NCBI GenBank assembly: GCA_964650385.1
Contig: CAZYTP010000018.1
Span: forward strand, 1 to 39,470
Length of the DNA: 39,470 nucleotides
Reading direction: 5' to 3'
DNA from: JAUSPI01 sp964650385
Lineage (GTDB): Bacteria; Desulfobacterota; Syntrophia; Syntrophales; JADFWA01
In this document: positions 23,754 to 32,242 of the stretch, in pieces
Layout: every line of letters begins with the position of its first letter
How positions within the stretch are numbered: position 1 is the first letter of the stretch
Program-made: the position numbers and the translations under genes
Notes under the pieces: model-generated
Database searches by the model: none
The model's input: the letters and a program-made list of their open reading frames with translations, nothing else
What the model was told of the DNA's origin: nothing

Positions 23754-24695
23754 CTATATAAAGAGTGAACTTACAGAATCATTATAATAAATTCTTCTGA
23801 CCGCTTCGCTTAGAAGCCCGGAGACAGAAAGAACCTTAATTCGCTTGCAGGATTTTACCTTTTCCCGTAGCGGGATGGTATCGGTCACAATGACCTCTTC
23901 AATGACGGAACCATTGATATTGTCTATTGCAGGCCCAGACAGAACGGGATGGGTACAGCAGACAGATACCCCGGTTGCTCCTTCTTCTTTGAGGGCTTTG
24001 GCTGTCTGTACCACGGTTCCGGCGGTATCGATCATATCATCAAGAATTACTGCTTTCTTATTTTTAACATCACCGACTATATTGACGACCTGCGATTCAT
24101 TCGGGCCTTCTCTTCTCTTATCGATAATAGCGATACTTGCCCCCAATCTTTTTCCAAATGCCCTCGCCCTTTCAACACCACCGGAATCAGGCGAAATGAT
24201 AACCATGTTGTCCTGATAATTTTCCTTAATATAATCCAGGAGTACGGGCGTGGCGAAAAGATTGTCAACCGGGATGTTGAAAAACCCCTGTATCTGACCG
24301 GCATGGAGATCCATGGCAAGGACACGATTAGCACCTGCAGTGGTTATTAAATCAGCAGCGAGCTTTGCCGTAATTGGTGCCCTGGGAAATACTTTCCTGT
24401 CTTGCCGTGCATAACCGTAATAGGGGATGACAGCCGTTATTCTGTCTGCGGACGCCCTCTTCATGGCATCTATCAAGATTAAAAGCTCCATACAATTGTC
24501 ATTCACAGGCGGGCAGGTTGATTGAATAATAAAGACGTCCATTCCCCTTACGTTTTCATTAATTTCTACCCTCGTTTCACCATCACTGAATGTTGTTACA
24601 TTTGCCTTTCCGACGGAAACTCCCAATGCTATGCATATCTTTTCTGCGAGAGGTAAATTAGAGTTTCCGGAAAATATTCTCATTTTTTCAAGCAT
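23754..24695 (-). CDS. prs: Ribose-phosphate pyrophosphokinase (PRPP synthetase)
   Basis: Makes PRPP from ribose 5-phosphate and ATP for nucleotide, His, Trp and NAD synthesis. The 313-residue product is normal length with DLHAGQIQGFF from 129, KRREGPNE at 193-200 (flexible loop) and the PRPP loop DDMIDTAGT at 219-227. PYYGYARQDRK at 91-101 is the ATP-binding region. GGGAGG precedes the ATG. It is separated from ispE by tRNA-Gln and followed by rplY after 13 bases. Confidence 0.96.
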   Translation of the reverse strand: MLEKMRIFSGNSNLPLAEKICIALGVSVGKANVTTFSDGETRVEINENVRGMDVFIIQSTCPPVNDNCMELLILIDAMKRASADRITAVIPYYGYARQDRKVFPRAPITAKLAADLITTAGANRVLAMDLHAGQIQGFFNIPVDNLFATPVLLDYIKENYQDNMVIISPDSGGVERARAFGKRLGASIAIIDKRREGPNESQVVNIVGDVKNKKAVILDDMIDTAGTVVQTAKALKEEGATGVSVCCTHPVLSGPAIDNINGSVIEEVIVTDTIPLREKVKSCKRIKVLSVSGLLSEAVRRIYYNDSVSSLFI

Positions 24696-24760
24696 TTAAT
24701 CCTCCCGTAAACAAATGTTATTAGTCGTTGCAATGTAGTGTAATCCTACATCTAAAACAC

Positions 24761-24835
24761 TGGCTGGGGCGGGAGGATTCGAACCTCCGAATGCAAGAAC
24801 CAAAGTCTTGTGTCTTACCACTTGACGACGCCCCA
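24761..24835 (-). tRNA. tRNA-Gln (TTG anticodon), CCA encoded
   Basis: Read leftwards, a full cloverleaf: acceptor TGGGGCG/CGCCCCA with discriminator G, D-arm around AAGTGGTA, anticodon stem CAAGA/TCTTG with loop CTTTGGT giving anticodon TTG, T-arm GGAGG/CCTCC with loop TTCGAAT. The 3' CCA is encoded (TGG at 24761-24763 on the plus strand). It lies between ispE and prs and is probably cut from their common transcript. Confidence 0.97.
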
Positions 24836-24893
24836 ATATTTAGTTGCTTATAATAATTAGCAGTGATGGACTGTAATAAAAAACCATCAATAG

Positions 24894-25733
24894 TTAATTG
24901 ATCGAGTGTGCCTCGAATACGGCCCACTTTACCCCTGCCTTGAGCTTCTCTTCCGCTCTTAGTGCATCTTTTTTATCTGCGAATATCCCGAATACTGTTG
25001 GTCCACTTCCAGACATCAAGGAGCCAAGAGCCCCGCAAGCAATTAAGAGTTCCTTTAATTCTTTCAGGATAGGATGTAGGTTTAAAGTAACCTTTTCCAG
25101 ATCATTGTGCAGTTTATTTACAACGTCGTCTATGGTGTTAAAACGAGGGATACTAAACTTTTTCACCTTGTTTGTCAATCTTAAATTGAGATTTTCATAA
25201 ACCATTTTTGTTGAGATATCAAAGCGGGGGTTTACCAGTACAAACCACATTTGAGGAATATTTTCTACAGCCTGAAGCTGGTCGCCTATGCCGGAGGCCC
25301 ATGCTGTTTTATTAAAAACAAAAAAAGGGACATCGGCCCCAAGTTTTGCCCCTATTTTCATCAATTCATCTTTAGAGTAATTAAATCCCATCAGATCATT
25401 TAACGTAACAAGGGTAGTAGCGGCGTTTGAGCTTCCGCCACCCAGTCCTGCTGCTATCGGTATCTTCTTTCTGATTACGATTTCTATGCCTGAAGGGCAG
25501 GATGCGTGTAAAAAAAGAGACTTTGCAGCTTTATAGACGATGTTGCCCTCATTCTCGGGAAGGGAAGTTCCCGGGCATTTTATCACGATTCCCTTTTCCC
25601 TGGAAAAAAAATCCATTTCGTCATAGAGACTTATCCTTTGCATCAGGGTTACTATATCATGATAGCCATTTTCCCTTCTTCCCAGCACACGTAAGTGAAG
25701 ATTTACCTTTGCCGGCGACCTTTTTGTTACCAT
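24894..25733 (-). CDS. ispE: 4-diphosphocytidyl-2-C-methyl-D-erythritol kinase
   Basis: ATP-dependent kinase of the MEP isoprenoid pathway. GHMP kinase layout in 279 residues: SPAKVNLHLRVLGRRENGYH at 6-25 with the expected Lys and Asn, the ATP loop PIAAGLGGGSSNAA at 92-105, GADVPFF with Asp134 as likely base, and GALGSLMSGSGPTVFGIF near the C-terminus. The start ATG shares a base with the DUF1844 stop (TAATG), so it is translationally coupled to it. This indicates that the organism uses the MEP route to isoprenoids. Confidence 0.96.
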   Translation of the reverse strand: MVTKRSPAKVNLHLRVLGRRENGYHDIVTLMQRISLYDEMDFFSREKGIVIKCPGTSLPENEGNIVYKAAKSLFLHASCPSGIEIVIRKKIPIAAGLGGGSSNAATTLVTLNDLMGFNYSKDELMKIGAKLGADVPFFVFNKTAWASGIGDQLQAVENIPQMWFVLVNPRFDISTKMVYENLNLRLTNKVKKFSIPRFNTIDDVVNKLHNDLEKVTLNLHPILKELKELLIACGALGSLMSGSGPTVFGIFADKKDALRAEEKLKAGVKWAVFEAHSIN

Positions 25734-26137
25734 TAAATTTCCTTTTCTTTTACATACCTCATCCTCAACTCAAAGAGCATACCGTCTAACAAATCTTTCT
25801 CGTTATCATCGAGGTTGCCCTCTGTTTTTTCTTTGAGCATACCGAGTATATCTATAGTCTGTTTTGCCGCAGCAAGATTCTTCTCCGTCTTTTGAGATAC
25901 CGGATCAGGAAAATCTCCCAAATGATACATTACTGATGTACTCAGAGAGAAGACAAAACTTGAAAAATTCACCTCAGGCAAAAACTCCTTTTCTTCACCT
26001 TCACTTTTCTCTTTATCTTCTGAGGCTTGCTCTGCCCGGTCTGGTTTTTTCTCTTCCTTCTGCCGAATTTCTCCTGATTCATCAAATGTTCGTTTATCCT
26101 TAATAATAAAATCCTTCTCGTGCGTTTCGTCTCCCAT
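25733..26137 (-). CDS. DUF1844 protein with charged N-terminal extension
   Basis: A 134-residue cytosolic protein. The C-terminal 80 residues match DUF1844: FSSFVFSLSTSVMYHLGDFP, DPVSQKTEKNLAAAKQTIDI and LLDGMLFELRMRYV. The first 52 residues are a highly charged Lys/Glu run and probably disordered. AGGAGG precedes the ATG. Function of the family is unknown; in related bacteria it is often next to translation or isoprenoid genes, as here with ispE, whose start it overlaps by one base. Confidence 0.85.
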   Translation of the reverse strand: MGDETHEKDFIIKDKRTFDESGEIRQKEEKKPDRAEQASEDKEKSEGEEKEFLPEVNFSSFVFSLSTSVMYHLGDFPDPVSQKTEKNLAAAKQTIDILGMLKEKTEGNLDDNEKDLLDGMLFELRMRYVKEKEI

Positions 26138-26146
26138 ATTTTCCTC

Positions 26147-26980
26147 CTACATCCTTCTTAGTCTCGCAACTCTTTCTTCAATCGGTGGGTGGGTACTGAA
26201 GAGGTTGACAAATGATTTTCTCGTCAGAGGATTCACAATGAACATATGAGCCGTTGATGGATTCGCCCGCATGGGGATCGCTTTTGAGGCCCGGGACAGC
26301 TTTTCCAGGGCACTGGCAAGGCCGTAAGGTTTGCCCGATATTCTGGCGCCCCCCTCATCGGCAAGATATTCACGTGAGCGGGATATAGCCATCTGTATAA
26401 TCATTGCTGCAATAGGTGCCAGAATGGCCATCATTATGAGACCAAAAATTCCACCTCCTTCGTCGTCTCCTCCAAAGCTGCCAAAGATAGCCGTCCACTT
26501 GGCCATATTGGCCAGCATTATAATGGCGCCGGCCAGTGTTGCCGCGATGGAGCCTATCAGCATATCCTTGTTCTTAATGTGAGTAAGTTCATGGGAAAGA
26601 ACACCTTCGAGCTCCTCCCTGTTTAATATCTGTAAAATTCCCTCCGTTACTGCCACAACGGCATGCTTCTCGTTCCTTCCAGTGGCAAAGGCATTTGGAG
26701 TATCACCTGGAACAATATAGACCTTAGGCATAGAGAGACCAGCTCTTAATGCCAGGGTTTTTATAAGGGAATAGAGTTCGGGAGCTTCGCTTTCCGAAAC
26801 CTCTCTTGCGCGGTACATCCTCAGTACGAGCTTGTCTGAGAACCAATAACTTCCAAAGTTCATTACCATCGCAAAAATAAACGCAATTATTATTCCTTTC
26901 TGGCCGCCAAAGTACCCACCTATCAGCATCAGAAGACCGGTTAGGGCACCCAGCAGTATGCCTGTTCTGATTGTATTCAT
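26147..26980 (-). CDS. htpX: Membrane zinc metalloprotease HtpX
   Basis: Inner-membrane M48 protease that degrades misfolded membrane proteins under stress. The 277-residue product has two N-terminal helices (about 7-25 and 28-46), the active-site HELTH at 130-134, two further helices and REYLADEGG, which supplies the third zinc ligand. AGAGAGG precedes the ATG. It is 21 bases downstream of the diadenylate-cyclase-like gene and nine bases upstream of DUF1844. HtpX genes are often heat-shock controlled, and an rpoH gene lies close by on the other strand. Confidence 0.95.
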   Translation of the reverse strand: MNTIRTGILLGALTGLLMLIGGYFGGQKGIIIAFIFAMVMNFGSYWFSDKLVLRMYRAREVSESEAPELYSLIKTLALRAGLSMPKVYIVPGDTPNAFATGRNEKHAVVAVTEGILQILNREELEGVLSHELTHIKNKDMLIGSIAATLAGAIIMLANMAKWTAIFGSFGGDDEGGGIFGLIMMAILAPIAAMIIQMAISRSREYLADEGGARISGKPYGLASALEKLSRASKAIPMRANPSTAHMFIVNPLTRKSFVNLFSTHPPIEERVARLRRM

Positions 26981-27001
26981 TGGATACCTCTCTTTATTTT
27001 C

Positions 27002-27871
27002 TTATCTCACCGGCTTTTCAATGCCCACGAAGATTTTTCCGTTTTTTAACACACTGACCGTCCCCGTCGATTCAGAGACGACGATGGCAATAGCGTTTGT
27101 TACGCTTGTAATGCCGGCAGCGGCTATATGTCTGCTGCCAAGCCCCTGGGGGAAATCTTTACTTTCTAAAGCGGCATTGAGGTGACTGCCAGCCGTCACG
27201 AGGACGCCATTGTCCTTTAAGACGAACGCCCCGTCAATAGCTGAGAATTCCTTTATTGTTTCCTTCAAACTGGGACTGAGTATATTGCGTTCTTCCTCTT
27301 TGTATCCCATGAAGGGATTGATCACCATTTGTCGTGAAAGTTGTAGCACCTTTTCGTGATCTCCTAGAATGAAGATTGTTCCTACCGGACGGCCTTCCCT
27401 CCCCTGAGCGGCGAGCTCCAGGGCGATATTCAACACGGTATTGAAGACTTCGGGAGATACACTTTCAGTAATGTCTGTAATTTTTTCTGATGTGAAAATT
27501 TCAAATTCCTTACCCACATCGATAACCATTATACTGTCCACGTATCCGAATTTATGGATACCGGTAAGGCAGACGAGCCTGTCTCCATTTTTGAAAAAAC
27601 CTTTTACAATTCCCTTGGTGATTGCAATTTTTATCTGCCCTACGCGTGTTAGATTTACATCGGGGACGTTTAACACGTTCCCTGTATTCCTGAAATTATC
27701 AGGTATCTCGATATCGCCCCTCGTTACGAGAATCGTGTCATAGCATGCTTTGTTGTCTTCGTTTATCAGAAGATCAGAGGCCACATCAGCATATAGCAAT
27801 ATAGCCCTGGCCTTTATCTCCTGCGCTATTTGACACGCAGATTTCATAATTGCTTTGTTGAGAGACTCCAC
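27002..27871 (-). CDS. DisA_N-domain protein, probable diadenylate (c-di-AMP) cyclase of DacZ type
   Basis: A 289-residue soluble protein with two parts. Residues 1-130 resemble the pyruvate-kinase C-terminal-like domain found in archaeal DacZ. Residues 155-285 are a DisA_N diadenylate cyclase domain, with EGRPVGTIFILGD at 159-171, the catalytic DGA at 213-215 and GLGSRHIAAAGIT at 243-255. DGA is intact, but the RHR motif reads RHI, as in my recollection of DacZ-like proteins; activity should therefore be tested. Product would be c-di-AMP from two ATP. Start is GTG with AAAGGA seven bases before it. It heads the htpX-DUF1844-ispE operon behind the promoter at 27898. Confidence 0.8.
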   Translation of the reverse strand: MESLNKAIMKSACQIAQEIKARAILLYADVASDLLINEDNKACYDTILVTRGDIEIPDNFRNTGNVLNVPDVNLTRVGQIKIAITKGIVKGFFKNGDRLVCLTGIHKFGYVDSIMVIDVGKEFEIFTSEKITDITESVSPEVFNTVLNIALELAAQGREGRPVGTIFILGDHEKVLQLSRQMVINPFMGYKEEERNILSPSLKETIKEFSAIDGAFVLKDNGVLVTAGSHLNAALESKDFPQGLGSRHIAAAGITSVTNAIAIVVSESTGTVSVLKNGKIFVGIEKPVR

Positions 27872-27897
27872 AGATTTTCCTTTATATGTTCTTCAGT

Positions 27898-27926
27898 AAC
27901 TTAACCATAAACTGCACCTATGTCAA
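27898..27926 (-). promoter_or_regulatory. Candidate promoter for the DisA_N/htpX operon
   Basis: On the minus strand a perfect TTGACA (27926-27921), 17 bases, TAAGTT (27903-27898). The -10 is poor (three of six), so an activator or an alternative sigma factor may be needed. About 30 bases before the GTG start. Confidence 0.4.
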
Positions 27927-28241
27927 GAAAGATGGTGGTGCCTAATTGACCGGGAGCGCACCCGCAAGCCCCGCCTTGTAAGCTGGGTAAGGGGCGCAAG
28001 ATGAGACAAACATATTCCGTAATAGATGTTGCCGAATTGGTGTGAGGAGCAACAATGAGCCCGCGATCAAAAAAAGAATAGATTGAAGCACCCTTTTTCT
28101 GTTACAAAGGGTACCTTCCGGAAAGAAGACTACGATTTTTAAGGGAAATGGCCTGTAAAAATTCTACATACGAGAAATCATTAGTGCCGATTTCCCCATT
28201 GTCACACGCTTGATCGTCACGGGACAATGACGAAAAAAAGC
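27927..28241 (+). other. Non-coding stretch with two well-started mini frames
   Basis: No full gene. ATG 28001 (after GGGGCGCAAG) opens MRQTYSVIDVAELV and stops at 28045. GAGGAG then precedes ATG 28055, which opens MSPRSKKE, stops, and stays open in the same frame to 28213 (IEAPFFCYKGYLPERRLRFL...). The start-stop-SD-start arrangement looks like the leftover of a small operon or mobile element rather than random sequence. No family recognised. Confidence 0.3.
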
Positions 28242-28269
28242 TTGACTATTAAAAAAACGATTATATAAT
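28242..28269 (+). promoter_or_regulatory. Strong sigma-70-type promoter for rpoH
   Basis: TTGACT (28242-28247), 16 bases, TATAAT (28264-28269). Eleven of twelve consensus bases. The transcript would start near 28277, 26 bases before the rpoH start codon, so the leader is short. Confidence 0.85.
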
Positions 28270-28302
28270 TCGAAGTTAAAGTATAAATTATATGGGGGTC
28301 AT

Positions 28303-29169
28303 TTGCAGGTGAATCTTCCTAAAGTTTCAAATGCATTAGATGCATATGTGTCACAGATAAACCAGTTTCCAATCTTGACTGCGGAAGAAGAGTTTAAACT
28401 TGCCGTCAGATACAGTAGGCACAACAATATGGAAGCGGCCGAAAAGCTGGTCGTTTCAAACCTTAGATTTGTGGTTAAGATTGCCCATAAGTATAGGGGG
28501 TACGGGATTAAGCTCCTTGACCTAATTCAGGAGGGGAATATTGGTCTCATGCACGCGGTGAAAAAATTTGACCCGTATAAGGGTTACAGGCTCATATCGT
28601 ATGCTGTCTGGTGGATAAGGGCGTATATGCAGAACTTTATCATTAAGTCGTGGAGCCTTGTGAAGATTGGCACCACACAGGCTCAGAGAAAGCTGTTTTT
28701 CAAACTCAATCAAGTCAAAAGAAAACTCCAGGGTATTTCCCTTAAAAAGCCAGAGTTTACAGAGATTGCAGAAGCACTGAATGTAAAAGAAGCTGAAATT
28801 GCAGAGATGGATTGCCGTCTAAATAGTCGCGACCTTTCCCTTGACGCAACGATAAGTGATGAGAGTGAATCGTCTCATATCGATCACTTGATGTTCGAGG
28901 GAGAGGATCAGGAAAAATCGTTAATCAAAAAAGAAGAGACGGTTTTGGCAAAAAATAAGATAGACAGAGCACTCTCTGAACTGAATGACAGAGAAAACTA
29001 TATAATAAAAAACCGGATAATGGCCGATAATCCTGAAACCCTGCAAGAGATAGGGGACAGGTTTAACATAACGAGAGAACGGATCAGGCAGATTGAAAAA
29101 GCTGCGCTAAGGAAGCTTCGGACTGCTATTCCGTATTTGAAAAATGAAGTGGCGTTACTCGAGGCTTAA
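28303..29169 (+). CDS. rpoH: RNA polymerase sigma-32-type factor
   Basis: Directs RNA polymerase to heat-shock promoters. The 288-residue product has region 2 (DLIQEGNIGLMHAVKKFDPY, ISYAVWWIRAYMQNFI), the RpoH box QRKLFFKL at 128-135, which sets RpoH apart from RpoD and RpoS, and region 4.2 (TLQEIGDRFNITRERIRQIE) near 247-266. Length matches E. coli RpoH (284). TTG at 28303 lies six bases after GGGGG and is chosen; a GTG two codons later is the alternative. The short leader leaves little room for the long RNA thermometer seen in E. coli. Its stop codon overlaps that of dnaB on the other strand. Confidence 0.93.
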   Translation: MQVNLPKVSNALDAYVSQINQFPILTAEEEFKLAVRYSRHNNMEAAEKLVVSNLRFVVKIAHKYRGYGIKLLDLIQEGNIGLMHAVKKFDPYKGYRLISYAVWWIRAYMQNFIIKSWSLVKIGTTQAQRKLFFKLNQVKRKLQGISLKKPEFTEIAEALNVKEAEIAEMDCRLNSRDLSLDATISDESESSHIDHLMFEGEDQEKSLIKKEETVLAKNKIDRALSELNDRENYIIKNRIMADNPETLQEIGDRFNITRERIRQIEKAALRKLRTAIPYLKNEVALLEA

Positions 29170-30521
29170 AACCCTTCGTCTGACATAGCGAGATTTACAA
29201 AAGAGGTATATTTTTCCAAGAAGGCCAGTTTTACCATACCGACGGGACCGTTTCTCTGCTTCCCTATAATTATTTCAGCCATCCCCTTTTCCGGATTATC
29301 TTCTGACCTGTTGTACACTTCGTCTCTGTATATAAAGGCAATAACATCTGCATCCTGTTCAATGGCCCCGGATTCCCTCAAATCAGCCAGCTGGGGTCGT
29401 TTATTGGTTCTGTCTTCTACTTTTCTGTTAAGCTGTGACAGGGCAACTACGGGGATGTTCAATTCCTTAGCAAGTGCTTTAAGAGAACGGCTGATTTCTG
29501 ATATTTCCTGCTCCCTCGAATCTCTAAACTTTATCCCCCTCATCAATTGAAGATAGTCGAGAACAATTAGCCCCAGGTCAGTTTCAGACTTCAACCTTCT
29601 CGCCTTAGCCTTCATTTCCAGAACAGTAATGGCAGGAGTATCATCTATGAATATCGGTGCTTCGGAAAGCCTCCCCGCGGCCGTTGTTAACTTCGGCCAG
29701 TCGGTTTCTCCGAGGAACCCTTTTCTGAGACGCTGAGAATTTACCTTAGCTTCAGAGGCGAGCATACGGAGGGAAAGCTGCTCCTTGGCCATCTCCAGGG
29801 AAAAGAGGGCGACCGGAATCCCCTTTTCTATTGCGACATGCTGTGTGATATTAAGGGCAAGAGCGGTTTTCCCCATGCTCGGCCGACCAGCAATAATGAT
29901 CAGATCAGATTTTTGAAATCCGGAGGTGAGATCGTCTAACTTCTCAAAACCAGTTGGCACGCCTGTTACAAGTTCTTTTTTCTCATAGAGCTTCTCTATG
30001 GTCCTGAAAGTATCCTTTATTATCTCTTTGATAGGATAAAAGGCGGGTTTTATCTTGTTTTCGGATATCTCGAATATAGTATGTTCAGCTTCGTCCAGAA
30101 TATTTTCTACGTCTTTTCCCGTATCATAGCTTTTGGTTATTATTTTTGTGGCAGCACCGATAAGTCCGCGCAAGATCGCTTTTTCCTTAACTATTTTTGA
30201 ATAGTAGGTGACATTTGCGGCAGACGGAATGTTATCAACAAGTGAGGCCAGATATGATACCCCCCCGGCGCTGTCAAGTTGATTATTATTCTTTAGGGTA
30301 TTGCTGAGGGTAATCAGATCACTCGGTTCATTCTTTTCATAAAGTTCAAGGATAGCGGAGAAAATTTTTCGATGTGATTCGCTATAGAAATCATTTACAC
30401 GGAGTATTTCCAGAACGTTGTTAATAGCCTCATTTTCAAGTAAGATTGCCCCTATGACTGACCGTTCTGCCTCAATGTTCTGAGGTGGAATTTTATGCAA
30501 AGAAGGGTCTATATCTTTCAT
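29166..30521 (-). CDS. dnaB: Replicative DNA helicase DnaB
   Basis: Ring helicase that unwinds DNA at the fork. The 451-residue product has the N-terminal DnaB domain (PPQNIEAERSVIGAILLEN at 12-30) and the RecA-like C-terminal domain with Walker A GRPSMGKTA at 212-220, Walker B LIVLDYLQLM, and LSQLNRKVEDR. AIEQDADVIAFIYRDEVYN near 395 is the usual C-terminal motif. No intein is present. It starts nine bases after the rplI stop. Its TAA overlaps the rpoH TAA by three of four bases in a convergent arrangement, with no terminator between them. Confidence 0.97.
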   Translation of the reverse strand: MKDIDPSLHKIPPQNIEAERSVIGAILLENEAINNVLEILRVNDFYSESHRKIFSAILELYEKNEPSDLITLSNTLKNNNQLDSAGGVSYLASLVDNIPSAANVTYYSKIVKEKAILRGLIGAATKIITKSYDTGKDVENILDEAEHTIFEISENKIKPAFYPIKEIIKDTFRTIEKLYEKKELVTGVPTGFEKLDDLTSGFQKSDLIIIAGRPSMGKTALALNITQHVAIEKGIPVALFSLEMAKEQLSLRMLASEAKVNSQRLRKGFLGETDWPKLTTAAGRLSEAPIFIDDTPAITVLEMKAKARRLKSETDLGLIVLDYLQLMRGIKFRDSREQEISEISRSLKALAKELNIPVVALSQLNRKVEDRTNKRPQLADLRESGAIEQDADVIAFIYRDEVYNRSEDNPEKGMAEIIIGKQRNGPVGMVKLAFLEKYTSFVNLAMSDEGF

Positions 30522-30530
30522 CTGATTTTT

Positions 30531-30977
30531 CTACTCTTCACCCACAACAGAGACCGTAATCTCAGCGGTAACTTCTGGAGATAACTTAACTTTCACAGAA
30601 AACTCTCCCGTACTCTTAATCGGCTCTTCCAGGACAATATTTTTCCTGTCAATTTCTATTCCCTGTTCATGGAGCGATTTCTCTATATCTTTGGTGGTTA
30701 CGGAACCGAACAGCTTGTCCTGTTCTCCGATACGTTTGGAAATAGTGCAGGTTACATCGGAGAATTTTTCAAGCAATGATTCTGCTTTCTTTTTTTCACG
30801 CTCACGCTTATGTTCGATAAGCATCTTCTCATGCTTTAAGGCTTTTATGTTTCTGCTACTAGCCTCAATAGCCAGGTCCCTCGGAATAAGGAAATTCCTT
30901 GCATAACCATCGGTAACATTTAACATGTCTCCTGTTTTCCCGAGGGATTCGACGTTTTCTTTTAAAATAACCTTCAT
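30531..30977 (-). CDS. rplI: Ribosomal protein bL9
   Basis: Two-domain protein of the large subunit. The 148 residues show the N-terminal domain (MKVILKENVESLGKTGDMLN, GYARNFLIPRDLAIEA), the long connecting helix (about 45-75, mostly Lys and Glu) and the C-terminal domain (GEQDKLFGSVTTKDIEKSL). A perfect AGGAGG lies before the ATG. Part of the rpsF-rpsR-DUF2232-rplI-dnaB operon. Confidence 0.97.
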   Translation of the reverse strand: MKVILKENVESLGKTGDMLNVTDGYARNFLIPRDLAIEASSRNIKALKHEKMLIEHKREREKKKAESLLEKFSDVTCTISKRIGEQDKLFGSVTTKDIEKSLHEQGIEIDRKNIVLEEPIKSTGEFSVKVKLSPEVTAEITVSVVGEE

Positions 30978-31031
30978 CTACAAACCTCCTATATAGAATA
31001 ATTACTATGGTTTGCCCGGAAAGAAGAACAT

Positions 31032-32042
31032 TCATGCAGGATGTTGTTTCATTTTTTTGTCGAGTTTCCTGAAATTAAGCCAAATGTCGAATAAACCCAG
31101 ACCGACAACAAGCAAAAGTAAGAATTGCTGGCCGAAAATCAAGAAATAGCATATTATCCTAATGAATTCCGGAACTTTTTTCTTTTTAAAGAAAAAACTT
31201 ATAATTGCAAGACCCTGAAACATATAAATGAACAAAAAAACGATCAGTAGGTTCAGGGCGACAATTTTAATCATTCCGGCAGCCACCAGAAACAGGGTGC
31301 CGGATAGTATTGCAAACCAGATCATCCAATCGGCCACCTTCCAGCATGCAAGGTTGCCAAAGTCAGGATACCACATCCCGCTTTTTTGGAAAATCAGTTT
31401 TCCTGCCAGAATGTTCAGCCATACTATAAAAGATGTGCTTATCAGGACAAGAGCGGGGAAGAGACTGATAATGGCCGCTCTTATCTGATCGGCATTTTCT
31501 TTAATCAGGTTAATCTGCTCTGAGGATATGTCGAGTTGAGAGTATAACCTTATATTTTCCTGTATACTTTCTGATATGTAAAATTCAATAAGACCCCATG
31601 GTGTTCTGCCTGTTTTTACATTGTAGTAGATCAGCACAGCAAAACACAGTGTTAAAAGAGCAACTGTCGAATGAAAGACAGTTTTTTCTATGGAATAGTT
31701 CTTTCTCAGTATCTCAGAAAGGATCAATCCGAGAGATCCTAACAGGAAAAAGAAAGGCAAGTTTACCTTTGAATCCAAAAATTTATAGCTTATTACAAGG
31801 ACGAGCAACGACGCAACGAAAACGACCAGACCTTGAGTTCTACCCAGTTTTGAGTAATAATAGAGGATTGGGAATGGTATAAATATTAATCCAATGGAAC
31901 CCACAATGGGAGTTGAAGAAACAGCTAAAAAGACGAATGAAGAAATAGCGATACCACGGATAAACTCTCTATGTAAGATTTTACTCCTTCCTTCCTTCAA
32001 GGTGTGATTCCATTTCCTAAATAGACCCTTTATGAAAGACAT
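31032..32042 (-). CDS. DUF2232 (YybS-like) polytopic membrane protein
   Basis: A 336-residue inner-membrane protein with about eight hydrophobic helices (for example residues 29-49, 55-75, 77-95, 220-275 and 290-320) and a basic N-terminus (FRKWNHTLKEGRSK). Position between rpsR and rplI and the membrane pattern fit the DUF2232/YybS family, whose function is unknown. No clear ribosome site precedes the ATG, and 200 bases separate it from rpsR, so translation or transcription may be set apart from the ribosomal genes. Confidence 0.8.
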   Translation of the reverse strand: MSFIKGLFRKWNHTLKEGRSKILHREFIRGIAISSFVFLAVSSTPIVGSIGLIFIPFPILYYYSKLGRTQGLVVFVASLLVLVISYKFLDSKVNLPFFFLLGSLGLILSEILRKNYSIEKTVFHSTVALLTLCFAVLIYYNVKTGRTPWGLIEFYISESIQENIRLYSQLDISSEQINLIKENADQIRAAIISLFPALVLISTSFIVWLNILAGKLIFQKSGMWYPDFGNLACWKVADWMIWFAILSGTLFLVAAGMIKIVALNLLIVFLFIYMFQGLAIISFFFKKKKVPEFIRIICYFLIFGQQFLLLLVVGLGLFDIWLNFRKLDKKMKQHPA

Positions 32043-32167
32043 AAAAATCTAAAATGATTTATGTCTGTAAAAAATTAGCTATACCATATCCACTTTCTGA
32101 TTCGGCCGTTTAGTCAGGCAATGATTAACTATAATAGATTAATTTCAAAGTAAAGTCGAAGCTCCCC

Positions 32168-32199
32168 AATGTAGCGTGCTTGTATGCACGTTGCACATT
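32168..32199. other. Stem-loop between rpsR and the DUF2232 gene
   Basis: AATGT..CGTGC (32168-32179) faces GCACG..ACATT (32186-32199) around TTGTAT. There is no T run on either strand, so it is not a plain terminator. The adjoining bases on the minus strand, GGGGAGCTTC, equal the end of structured-repeat copy B. The rest of the 200-base gap shows nothing else. Confidence 0.45.
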
Positions 32200-32242
32200 C
32201 CCCATGATTATACATCTGCATTTGGTGCTCGTTACGATTGCG

